From JANXVY01 sp040080145 (GTDB taxonomy: Bacteria; Pseudomonadota; Alphaproteobacteria; Rhizobiales; Hyphomicrobiaceae), in NCBI GenBank assembly GCA_040080145.1, contig JBEBJA010000013.1, positions 1 through 43,923 on the forward strand: a stretch of DNA of 43,923 nucleotides, given 5' to 3'. The position numbers were made by a program, and so were the translations under genes. The notes under the pieces are model-generated. The model searched no databases. It saw nothing but the letters and a program-made list of their open reading frames with translations, and was not told the DNA's origin. How positions within the stretch are numbered: the first letter of the stretch is position 1; each line of letters opens with the position of its first letter. Shown here piece after piece: positions 32,400 through 41,300 of the stretch.

Positions 32400-33568
32400 C
32401 GCGTCCCCTCGCGTACCGCAACGGGTGCCAGTTGCGTCCGCGTGCGCCGTTCGATTTTCATCCGCAACTGAAATCGTTCGACGCCCTGCTGGCTGTCGCG
32501 GGTAACCGGCGAACCGAACTCGACCTTGGTAAACAGGTTGGAGCGGGCAAAGATTCCAACGAGCTCTGATGCCGACCGGGCAAACCCGTCCAAGTGTAGC
32601 ATCCCGTCTTCGATTCGCATCTCGGAAATCCAGGCCGAGCTAGGTAGAAGCTGCGTGATCTCCTCCCAAACCTGAAGGGTCGTGACCTGCTCCATCTTGC
32701 GCAACTTGAGCGATTTGATCCGGCCTTGCAGGCTGTCTTGCGCCGTCAACTTCTTGCGTACTTCGACGATCTGTTGCTTCAGGCTGCGTTCGGACTGGCT
32801 AAGGCTATCAAGACTGTTGCTCAGCGACCAGATTTCTCGGCCGGTTTGAATAATCATCGTCAGGGCCGCGAGCGCTGCAGCGGCCACCAGCGCCTGATTG
32901 AGTCTTGCACGGAAATCGGCGCGCCGCGTTGGGATCGACTTGGCGAGATCGACCGGCAGCACTTCGCCAGAATCACGATCGATTCGGATCGAGTCGATTC
33001 CGCCCAGATCCACAAGTTCGCTGAACACCGGTTCAATGGCGCTAGTCTTTACGACGATGTGTTCGACGAGGAGGCTGCAAGTTGTTCCACCAGAGGCTGG
33101 GCCGCGCTCGCTGACATAGAAATCCTGCAGCACATCGGCCCGCCGCAACGGCGTCAACCGTTCGAGTTCGAGTGATAAAATTGCCGGAGCGCGGACGAGA
33201 GCGTCCGCAGGAAGGCGGTGCTGCAACACGAGACATCGCGACAGAGGGAGATGCACGTCGACCCTCAAAAGCGTACCCCATGTCTTGCGCCGCGCCGCGA
33301 CCAAGGCTTTGACGTCACCCCAGAGCAATTGGTTCGGGGTGGAGTTGGATGCGCCCCCCCCCGGAGTGCCCATTTGCTCCCAAACCGTAAAGCCAGTCTC
33401 TACCATGCGGATGGAAAGCACACGCGCATGTGGTGCGAGCAAGCGGCTCAGCCATGCCGGGTAAGCGTTCTGCGCTTCGGCTGACCACCAGTGCCAGATC
33501 GACTGCGGTGTCGCATTGAGCTCAAATTGTCTGGACACCGCTTGTGTCGCATTCCTAATAGCTGTCAC
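32396..33568 (-). CDS. gspL: T2SS platform protein GspL (PilM/PilN-like)
   Basis: The product has 390 aa if the GTG at 33568 is the start; a TTG at 33577 is also possible and no ATG fits. The cytoplasmic part (about 1-215) resembles an actin-like PilM/GspL domain. A membrane helix (about 222-243, ALVAAAALAALTMIIQTGRE) leads into a coiled coil (SNSLDSLSQSERSLKQQIVE) and a PilN-like periplasmic domain (VTTLQVWEEITQLLPSSAWI). GspL anchors the ATPase GspE. It is first in the left arm, divergent from gspE. Confidence 0.85.
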   Translation of the reverse strand: MTAIRNATQAVSRQFELNATPQSIWHWWSAEAQNAYPAWLSRLLAPHARVLSIRMVETGFTVWEQMGTPGGGASNSTPNQLLWGDVKALVAARRKTWGTLLRVDVHLPLSRCLVLQHRLPADALVRAPAILSLELERLTPLRRADVLQDFYVSERGPASGGTTCSLLVEHIVVKTSAIEPVFSELVDLGGIDSIRIDRDSGEVLPVDLAKSIPTRRADFRARLNQALVAAAALAALTMIIQTGREIWSLSNSLDSLSQSERSLKQQIVEVRKKLTAQDSLQGRIKSLKLRKMEQVTTLQVWEEITQLLPSSAWISEMRIEDGMLHLDGFARSASELVGIFARSNLFTKVEFGSPVTRDSQQGVERFQLRMKIERRTRTQLAPVAVREGTR

Positions 33569-33725
33569 GCAACGCAACCTGTACTCAACACTGTGACGGC
33601 CCGTTTGCGGGGTGGGCGCAGTCTTGCGACTAAGGAATTAGGGCGTACCAGATGCATCCCGCACCAGCAAGCGCGATACGTCAGTCTGCATTGCCAACCT
33701 TCAGTTTTCCGGTAAAGCGTAACAA
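33569..33725. promoter_or_regulatory. Divergent promoter region between the two T2SS arms
   Basis: About 157 bases separate the starts of gspL (minus) and gspE (plus). Both arms must be driven from here. No strong -35/-10 elements or clear inverted repeats could be picked out by eye; the right half (about 33630-33720) is less GC-rich. Confidence 0.5.
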
Positions 33726-35480
33726 ATGAACGGCAACAGCGCGATCACGGGGGAAGCGGCCAGCGTGTCCCACAAAACGCGCGATGGAAAAGATCCCGAT
33801 GTAATCCGCAACTTCCTAGATTTCTTGATGCAGAATGGCTGGCTCGACAAGGGCGGTGCCGAGCGCGCTGTGCAAGCGCAGAGCCAAACCTCCCATCGCA
33901 TCGATATCGTTCTGTCCGAACTGGGTCTCATTTCAGCGCCTGACCTGCTTGATGCCAGTGCCCGCTACTTCGGACTGGACGTCGCGTCCCAAGCCGACTT
34001 TCCTGCGCAACCGGTCGCAGATGAACGTCTTCCGCTGGAGTTTCTGAGACGCGGACAGATCTATCCTTTGGCCATCACGCCGCACACTGCCGTTATCGCC
34101 ATCGCCGATCCGTTTAATTCCAACTTGCTCGCAACCGTTGCCTATCTGCTGGAACGTCCGGTGGAAGCGCGCCTGGGGTCGGCCGCGCTGATAGAAGCGG
34201 CCTTGCAGCACCTAGGTGACGGCGAAGCTGTTGAGGTGGCTGACCCGCTGGCGGCTGCAACCGGAGCGGCGAACGAGGACGATATCCAGCGCTTGCGTGA
34301 CATCGCGAGCGAAGCCCCCGTCATCCGCTTCGTCACCAAGATTATCGCCAACGCCATTTCGCAGCGCGCATCCGACATTCACATCGAGCCGTCACTATCT
34401 GGTCTGCGGGTCCGATATCGTATCGATGGCGTCATGCGCGAAGTGGAACGTCTGCCGCTCGAAATGCAAGCAGGCGTCGCCTCTCGCATCAAAATTCTCG
34501 CCAGATTGAATATAGCCGAGCGCCGCCTGCCCCAGGATGGCCGGACCAAGTTCATCGCCGCTGGCCGGGAAGTCGATCTGCGCGTCTCGAGCGCGCCTGT
34601 GATGCACGGTGAAAGCATCGTGCTGCGTATCTTGGATCAGAACCAGGTCGATCTGTCTTTCGAAGCACTGGGCTTCGATGCCGCGACCGCAGGGGAGTTT
34701 ACGGGGCTGCTCCAAAAGCCCAACGGAATCCTGCTCGTAACAGGCCCGACCGGAAGCGGAAAAACCACAACGCTCTATTCGGCGCTGAAGCAATTGAACT
34801 CCATCGAACGCAAGATTTTCTCGGTCGAAGATCCAATCGAATATCAATTGCCCGGCATCAATCAGATGCAGATCAAGCCATCGATTGGGCTCGATTTCAT
34901 CCACGCACTGCGTTCCATTCTGCGCCAGGATCCCGACGTGATCATGATCGGCGAAATGCGCGATGTAGAAACCGCACGCATCGGCATCCAGGCTTCGCTA
35001 ACCGGCCATTTGGTGCTCTCGACCCTCCATACCAACAGCGCCGCCGCCTCCGTCACACGACTGCTCGATATGGGCGTCGAGGATTATCTCCTCGCTTCGA
35101 CCCTATCCGCCGTGCTGGCGCAGCGCCTCGTCCGCCGCCTGTGCCGCAACTGCGCGTCTCCAGCCCAATTGGCACCGAGCCAGGAAGCGGAAATCTGTTC
35201 GACCCTCAAGCTCTCAGCGTTGCCAGCCGGTGTAACGATCAATCGCGCCGTTGGCTGCCCCCAGTGCAATCACACGGGTTTCCAGGGACGAACCACCATC
35301 ACCGAACTACTTGTGATCGACGACAATTTACGTCGTCACATCAAGAGGGGCACTGCTGACTACACCATAGAAAACGCAGGGCGGGAACGCGGCATGCGCA
35401 CGCTCTATCAGTCCGGTCTCTACAAAATGCTGGCGGGCGAAACGACGCTGGCAGAAGTCCTCCGGGCGGCGAGGGGTTAG
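33726..35480 (+). CDS. gspE: T2SS secretion ATPase GspE
   Basis: The product has 584 aa. GspE is a hexameric cytoplasmic ATPase driving pseudopilus assembly. The N-terminal GspE_N region lies at about 40-150 and the ATPase core begins at about 185 (RFVTKIIANAISQRASDIHI). Walker A is GPTGSGKTTT near 339, Asp box SVEDPIEYQLPGINQMQI, Walker B IMIGEMRDVETA near 405, His box GHLVLSTLHTNSAA. A tetra-Cys zinc region is visible: CRNC near 473 and CPQC near 510. It starts the right arm gspE-F-H-I-J; the Shine-Dalgarno sequence is weak. Confidence 0.96.
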   Translation: MNGNSAITGEAASVSHKTRDGKDPDVIRNFLDFLMQNGWLDKGGAERAVQAQSQTSHRIDIVLSELGLISAPDLLDASARYFGLDVASQADFPAQPVADERLPLEFLRRGQIYPLAITPHTAVIAIADPFNSNLLATVAYLLERPVEARLGSAALIEAALQHLGDGEAVEVADPLAAATGAANEDDIQRLRDIASEAPVIRFVTKIIANAISQRASDIHIEPSLSGLRVRYRIDGVMREVERLPLEMQAGVASRIKILARLNIAERRLPQDGRTKFIAAGREVDLRVSSAPVMHGESIVLRILDQNQVDLSFEALGFDAATAGEFTGLLQKPNGILLVTGPTGSGKTTTLYSALKQLNSIERKIFSVEDPIEYQLPGINQMQIKPSIGLDFIHALRSILRQDPDVIMIGEMRDVETARIGIQASLTGHLVLSTLHTNSAAASVTRLLDMGVEDYLLASTLSAVLAQRLVRRLCRNCASPAQLAPSQEAEICSTLKLSALPAGVTINRAVGCPQCNHTGFQGRTTITELLVIDDNLRRHIKRGTADYTIENAGRERGMRTLYQSGLYKMLAGETTLAEVLRAARG

Positions 35481-35487
35481 CGCGCCA

Positions 35488-36711
35488 ATGCCCAAGTTCC
35501 AATTCAAAGCCTACAACGCGGCGGGCCGGATTGAAGCCGGCGAGATCGAAGCGCGCTCGCACGACGAAGCATTGAGTCATCTCAACGCCCGCCAGTTGCT
35601 GCCATTCGAAACCAGCGAAGCAGCCCCGCCCACCCGTCTGCAGTCGCCCATACGCCTGTCGCGGCAAGCGAATGCCCTGTCGCCGCGCGAATACGCAACG
35701 TTCATGCGCGAACTCGCTGTGTTGCTGCAAGCCGAGTTGCCCGTCGACCAATGCCTTAAACTACTAGCGGGCCAGCAGCGCAGCGAACCAATGCGCCGTT
35801 TCAGCGCGACCGTGCTGTCAAGCGTGGTTGCCGGGGCGTCGCTTTCCTCTGCGCTTGAAAAGCATGCCACGGGTGCGCCGCCGGTCGTCGCAAATCTTAT
35901 CAAGGCTGGTGAAGCGCGCGGCAATCTCGCCGCTACGTTAACCGACATTTCGCGCTATCTCGAAACTTCGCTCCTTTTGCGCGCGAAGATCCAATCCGCG
36001 CTGACCTATCCGCTGGTCCTCGCCGTCGTCGCTCTCGCCACCATCGGTATCATTGTCGCAGGCTTGGTGCCGACCCTCATGCCACTGTTCAAAGACAATG
36101 GCGCGCAACCGCCGGTCATGCTGAAGGTCGCCGATACCCTGACGGCGTTTCTCAGCCGCCATTGGGTCGCCTGCCTCGCCATCGTTGTTGCTATCGCCGC
36201 CGGCATTCGCATTGCCTGGCAATCGCCACCACTGCGCCAAGCGTTTCAGCGCACGCTTCTGCGCATGCCGTTCTTTGGCCCGCTGATCCGGGACACGAAC
36301 ACCGCCGTCTTGGCGCGCACGCTCGGTACCCTGCTGCGGAACGGCGTTCCGCTCGTGGCAGCCCTCCAAGTGAGTGCCAACGCTCTATCCAACGCCGAGA
36401 TCGCCCAAGCGGTCGTCTCTGCCACGGAAGACGTCAAGGCCGGATCAACGCTCGCGCGGGCGCTGCGCGCCAAAGGCGTGTTTTCGGATATGTCGCTGCG
36501 CTTTATCGAAGTCGGTGAAGAAGCGAGCCGCCTCGACCAGATGCTGCTCCATCTGGCCGACATGACCGAGACCGAAACGCAGCGCCGCATCGATCACGGC
36601 ATGACCCTCTTGGGTCCCGCCCTGACCATCGTGATCGGTGCCGTCGTCGGCACGCTCGTCTTGTCGGTGATGCAAGCCGTCATGAGCGTCAACGCCTTGG
36701 TGCTGCGATGA
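35488..36711 (+). CDS. gspF: T2SS inner-membrane platform protein GspF
   Basis: The product has 407 aa, with two tandem GspF/PilC domains. Membrane helices are at about 172-195, 222-242 and 373-400. Each repeat carries a LLQAELPVDQCLKLLAGQQ- or LLRNGVPLVAALQVSANAL-type helix, and VGEEASRLDQMLLHLADMTE marks the second. GspF couples GspE to the pseudopilus. It follows gspE by 7 bases. The next gene, starting inside its stop (ATGA), is gspH; the usual gspG between F and H is absent. Confidence 0.96.
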   Translation: MPKFQFKAYNAAGRIEAGEIEARSHDEALSHLNARQLLPFETSEAAPPTRLQSPIRLSRQANALSPREYATFMRELAVLLQAELPVDQCLKLLAGQQRSEPMRRFSATVLSSVVAGASLSSALEKHATGAPPVVANLIKAGEARGNLAATLTDISRYLETSLLLRAKIQSALTYPLVLAVVALATIGIIVAGLVPTLMPLFKDNGAQPPVMLKVADTLTAFLSRHWVACLAIVVAIAAGIRIAWQSPPLRQAFQRTLLRMPFFGPLIRDTNTAVLARTLGTLLRNGVPLVAALQVSANALSNAEIAQAVVSATEDVKAGSTLARALRAKGVFSDMSLRFIEVGEEASRLDQMLLHLADMTETETQRRIDHGMTLLGPALTIVIGAVVGTLVLSVMQAVMSVNALVLR

Positions 36712-37172
36712 TCGCACGTCCATCGTCCTGCAATGCTGGCTTCTCCATGCTGGAACTGCTCGTCGTGCTGGCGATCCTGGCGGCCGTCATGACGGTCGCC
36801 CTGCCGAACTTCCAGTCGCCCGGCTCCCGCACCAACATCGATGCCATAACCGTAGAGATTGCGGGGCAGCTGAAGGCTCTTCGCGCCCGCGCTATCGCGT
36901 CAAATCGCGACCAAACATTCGTCCTCGACGCCCCTGCTCACGCCTATACCGCAGGCGAGGCTGCCGCCGTGACGCGCCTGCCCAAGACCGTCGCCATAAC
37001 CTTCGAATCCGCTCGCGAGATTTCTCGCGGACCCGGTGACGCGCGCCTGATCTTTTTTTCAACGGGCGGCTCTACGGGCGGACGGCTGTCGTTGTCTCAA
37101 GACCAGAGTCGCCGGGCCGTCGCCGTCGACTGGTTGACCGGCACCGTCTCGATCGAGCGCGACCCCAAATGA
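36708..37172 (+). CDS. gspH: T2SS minor pseudopilin GspH
   Basis: The product has 154 aa. The type III prepilin signal AGFSMLELLVVLAILAAVMT (cleavage after Gly11, Glu+5 present) is followed by a GspH/FimT-type globular domain (EIAGQLKALRARAIASNRDQ, then beta segments). GspH is a minor pseudopilin of the T2SS piston. It overlaps gspF and gspI by 4 bases each. It lacks the Ca-site region and length pattern of a GspG, so it does not replace the missing major pseudopilin. Confidence 0.88.
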   Translation: MIARPSSCNAGFSMLELLVVLAILAAVMTVALPNFQSPGSRTNIDAITVEIAGQLKALRARAIASNRDQTFVLDAPAHAYTAGEAAAVTRLPKTVAITFESAREISRGPGDARLIFFSTGGSTGGRLSLSQDQSRRAVAVDWLTGTVSIERDPK

Positions 37173-37549
37173 CCACACGAGACGAGGGCTTCACCGTTAT
37201 CGAAGTGTTGGTCGCATTCGCGATCCTGAGCCTCGCCCTGGTCGGTCTATACGATACGTTGGCTGTCGCCTATCGCAGCGCCAACGCAACCCGCCTTGTC
37301 GAGGAGGCGCTGGCCGTCGGCCAATCGCAAATCGAGCGGATTGGCAACGATGTCCCGTTGGCCAACGGCAGCCTCAAAGGCGCCCTTTCCGACGGCTCGC
37401 CGTGGGAAATCACCGTCCGAGAAACTCCCGGCGAAGCCGCCACAGGCCGTGCCTATGCGCGCTACGCTGTCGTGTACGAGGCTACCAATCGCGACGGTGC
37501 CCGCCTGCTCCAATTGCGTACAATGCGAATCTCCCGGGTTGCCCCATGA
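37169..37549 (+). CDS. gspI: T2SS minor pseudopilin GspI
   Basis: The product has 126 aa. Prepilin signal EGFTVIEVLVAFAILSLALV with Glu+5, then ATRLVEEALAVGQSQIERIG, typical of GspI. It forms the tip complex with GspJ and GspK. It is coupled to gspH and gspJ through ATGA overlaps. Confidence 0.92.
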   Translation: MTTRDEGFTVIEVLVAFAILSLALVGLYDTLAVAYRSANATRLVEEALAVGQSQIERIGNDVPLANGSLKGALSDGSPWEITVRETPGEAATGRAYARYAVVYEATNRDGARLLQLRTMRISRVAP

Positions 37550-38202
37550 CGTCCCCTGTGCGCACGCCATTCCAGCGTAACGACGCTGGCTTCACTCTAC
37601 TGGAGATGCTGATCGCACTGGGACTGCTGGCGCTCATCGTCATGCTGATCCTCAGCGCCATCCAAAGCGCCGGCCGCGCCTTGGATGTCGCCAGCCGCCA
37701 AATCGAAGAGGCCTCCACCGGCTCAGCGCAATTCGTGCTTCGCCAAATCGTAGCCCAGGCGCGCCCGATCCGCATGCCCGCGCCCAACCCTGAAGACGGG
37801 CATATGATGGAGGGCAACACCGAGCGCGCCCGCTTCATCACCAGCTTCGCCGCTGGCGGCCAATACGGCGGCCTCATCGATACCGGGATTTTCCTTCGCC
37901 CAGCATTATCCGTTGGCGACCAGCCCGATCTTATCATCCGCCAAGCCATTTTCCGCCACCCGATCCCAGGTTCAACCGCCGCCCCGCAGATGGCGCATGA
38001 CATCGTCATCCTGCCCCGAATTTCAAAGCTGTCGTTGCGCTATTACGGCAAACTTGACGACGATAGCCAACCCATCTGGCAGGACACCTGGGCCAACCCG
38101 ACCAGGCTCCCCCTCCTCGTCTCCATCAGCGTCACCTTCCCCCCAGCAGACCCCCGCAAATGGCCAGACCTCATCATCCCCTGCAGGCTGGCGGAGGAAT
38201 AG
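37546..38202 (+). CDS. gspJ: T2SS minor pseudopilin GspJ
   Basis: The product has 218 aa. The start MTSPVRTPFQRNDAG at 37546 overlaps the gspI stop; the frame is open back to 37402 but only as shadow. Prepilin signal AGFTLLEMLIALGLLALIVM with Glu+5, then the GspJ domain (ARPIRMPAPNPEDGHMM, LSLRYYGKLDDDSQPIWQDT, VSISVTFPPADPRKWPDLII). Last gene of the right arm before the rhs locus. Confidence 0.93.
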   Translation: MTSPVRTPFQRNDAGFTLLEMLIALGLLALIVMLILSAIQSAGRALDVASRQIEEASTGSAQFVLRQIVAQARPIRMPAPNPEDGHMMEGNTERARFITSFAAGGQYGGLIDTGIFLRPALSVGDQPDLIIRQAIFRHPIPGSTAAPQMAHDIVILPRISKLSLRYYGKLDDDSQPIWQDTWANPTRLPLLVSISVTFPPADPRKWPDLIIPCRLAEE

Positions 38203-38243
38203 TCGTCGTGTATGCAATGGCTTAGATCGCCAGATTGGGCGGA

Positions 38244-38303
38244 GAGAATTTAATTCTCAGAAGTGCCCCAATAACCACTATGCCGATAGCTGATAGTCAG
38301 CTA
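38244..38303. promoter_or_regulatory. Two short palindromes in the AT-rich leader of rhs
   Basis: GAGAATT/AATTCTC (38244-38250, 38252-38258) and TAGCTGA/TCAGCTA (38287-38293, 38297-38303) lie in the 141-base gap between gspJ and rhs, which is clearly more AT-rich than its surroundings. They may be operators at an rhs promoter or a weak gspJ terminator. Confidence 0.35.
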
Positions 38304-38343
38304 ACAAGTCGCGTAAAATTTTCATCCGCGCTTGGGAACCATC

Positions 38344-41300
38344 ATGTTGAAGCCGTTTCGCCGCGACTTTTCGTTCAACAAATTCTTCGTGGCGCTGCTT
38401 GGACTCGTTGCTCTGCTTAGTTCCTCCGCATCAGCGCAAACGAACCCAGGAATTCCCATCCAATGGGGCAATTATCCTTCCGGCACATCGGCGTCTCCGA
38501 CGGCAGCCTGCCAAACACTTTGTGTTGGCTTGGGTGGTATGAAATCGATGGGCCCCCAATATGGGGTCTGCGTCAAGAGTTCCCAATGCGCCTGCAATGT
38601 CAGTCTCCCCGGCGTGAGTTCGCAGATCTGCCCGGCAGGCCTCTTGACTGGCTATAAATGCAAGCAAGCCCGCTGCTTTTTGACATTGGACGATATGGAT
38701 GCAGCTGGCTTCAGTACGTATCCGGATCACTGCTTCCACTGCGACGACTGTTCGACTGCGCTACCCGTATTCCCCCGGGACGGGCGCAAATGGGAAACGG
38801 TGACGGATTACCGCTCGGGGGGATCAAGTGCCCTGAGTCTTGATCGCGAATACGCCAGCAATAATGCTGACTTGCGATCGGGCCAAATCGCAGCAGGCTG
38901 GTCGTTGAAGTTTGACTACGAAATAACCAAATTTTTCGATACCGAGCTGTGGTTTAGTACGCCGGGCGGGAAGGCAAGTGTGTACCTGCTCGATCCGGCA
39001 ACGGGCACCTATAAACCTGCAAACAACCCAGCCTCTAGCCGTGCTGTCCGCACGACAACTCCGTCCGAATTCATCGAAGTTTGGCTGGAAGATGACCGCT
39101 ACATCAAGTTCGAGCGGCCCAGCGATTATACGACTGACCCGATCTTCTATCCCACCGTGATCAGGGAACGCTCGGGCTATCAACAAACCATTACGCGAAA
39201 CCCATCCGGCCTCATTCAAACTGTCGTCGATACCTTTGGCCGTACTTTAACCTTCACATGGTCGGGCAATGATCTCCAGCAGGTTGCGGCCCCCGGCGGC
39301 GTAACGGTGTCCTATACCTACGACTACGGGTCCATCCCCAATACGACACCAGCCAACTCGGTCAAGCGGCTAAAAACCGTGACTGTCGCTGGCAGCGGGG
39401 CGAGCGAAGTAACGACCTACCACTATGAAGACCCCAATTTTCCGGGTGCTCTGACCGGCATCACCGATCCGCGCGGCGTCCGTATCAAGACCATTGTCTA
39501 CGACGGAAATGGACGTGTGATCGAAAGCGGACTGATTGGCGGTAACGATAAGACGACATTCAGTTATGCACTCAATCAGACAACGCTGACCAACGCACTC
39601 GGCAAGCAGTCGACGCAAAACTATCAAGAAATCGCCGGAAAGACCCGTCTCGTCGGCGTCGACGGCGTTGCCAGCACGAACTGCCCGGCCAGCGCGCGTG
39701 CCATTACCTACTACGCCGACGGCAGCCTCGACACGCAGACCGACGAAGAAGGCCGCGTCACCAAATACGTCAACGATACGCGTGGCCAGCCGACCTCCAT
39801 CACGCGCGGCTACGGCACACCTGAAGCCGTGTCGACCTCGTACACCTATCACCCGACCTACCGCGCGCCGACGCAGATGGTCGAGCCCGGCAAGACCACC
39901 AACTACACCTGGGACACCTCGGGCCGCCTGACTACGCTGCAGCTCCTCGACACCACGACGACCACGGTCCCCTATTCGACCAATGGCCAGTCGCGGACGA
40001 CGACGTACACTTACACCACCGCCGCCGGGCTCCTTGCCACGGTTGACGGCCCGCTTGCGGGAGTTGGCGACAAGGTGACCTACACCTACGACGTCAACGG
40101 CTACGTCAAAACCATCACCAACGAACTCGGCCACGTCACCACGGTCAACACCGTCAACGGCCGTGGTCAGCCGACCCAGATCACCGACCCCAACGCCGTC
40201 GTGACCAACCTGACCTACGATTTCCAGGGCCGGCTGCTGACCACCACGGTCAACCCCGGCGCGACCCAGGCCGTCACCACCATGACCTACGACGGTGCCG
40301 GTCAGATCACCAAAATCACCCGTCCCGACGGCTCTTACCTCGGCTACACCTATAACGACGCCCGCCGCCTCACCACCGTCACCAACACCACCGGCGAAAC
40401 GATCAACTACACCTATGATCTCATGGGCGGCGTCACCTCGCGCATCATCAAGGGCAGCGGCGGCGCCATCACGCTCAGCCAGACCCAGACCTATGACGAA
40501 CTCGGCCGTCTGCTCAAAAACATCGGTGCCTATAATCAGACCACCACTTACGGCTATGAGAAGAACGACAACCTCAAATCCGTCACCGACCCGCGCTCGG
40601 GCCTCTACAGCTACGGCTATGACAGCCTGAACCGCCTGATCACCACGACCGACCAGGAAAACAGCGTCGTCACCCTGACCCGGAACGGCCAGGACAACAC
40701 GACCGCTTATAAAGACCCGCGCAACCTGACGACCACCTACGTCCGCAACGGCTTTGGCGAGATCATCCAGGAAGTCTCGCCCGATCGCGGCACCACCACC
40801 ACGGTGCGCGACGCTCGCGGTCTGCCCACCCAGATCACCGACGGGCGCGCCATCGTCACCAATATGACCTACGACAACGCTGGGCGGATCAAGACCAAGA
40901 CCTACCCTGCCGCGACCGCCGAAAACGTCACCTACACCTACGATAACGTCACTGCGCCCAACAAAGGCAAGGGCCGCCTGACCAAGGTCGCGTCGCAAAG
41001 CAACGTCATCGACTTCGTCTACGACGTGCGCGGCAACGTCACCAAGGAAACCCGCACCATCGCCACCAAGGTGCATGTGGTGTCCTACGTCTACGACCTC
41101 GCCGACCGGATCACCCAGATCACCTATCCCTCGGGCCGCATCGTCACCTACACCCGCGACACAACGGGCCGCATCACGGGCGTCACAACCAAGCTCAACG
41201 CCACTGCCGCGTCCGTGACACTCGCGTCCGGGATCGTCTACCAGCCCACGACGAACCTCGTGCAGTCGATGACGTATGGCAACGGCCTCAACGACTGGAA

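Noticed and set aside
36708..37172. GspG identity for the first pseudopilin after gspF
   Set aside because: Length and post-helix sequence fit GspH/FimT; the GspG-type loop and C-terminal pattern are missing.
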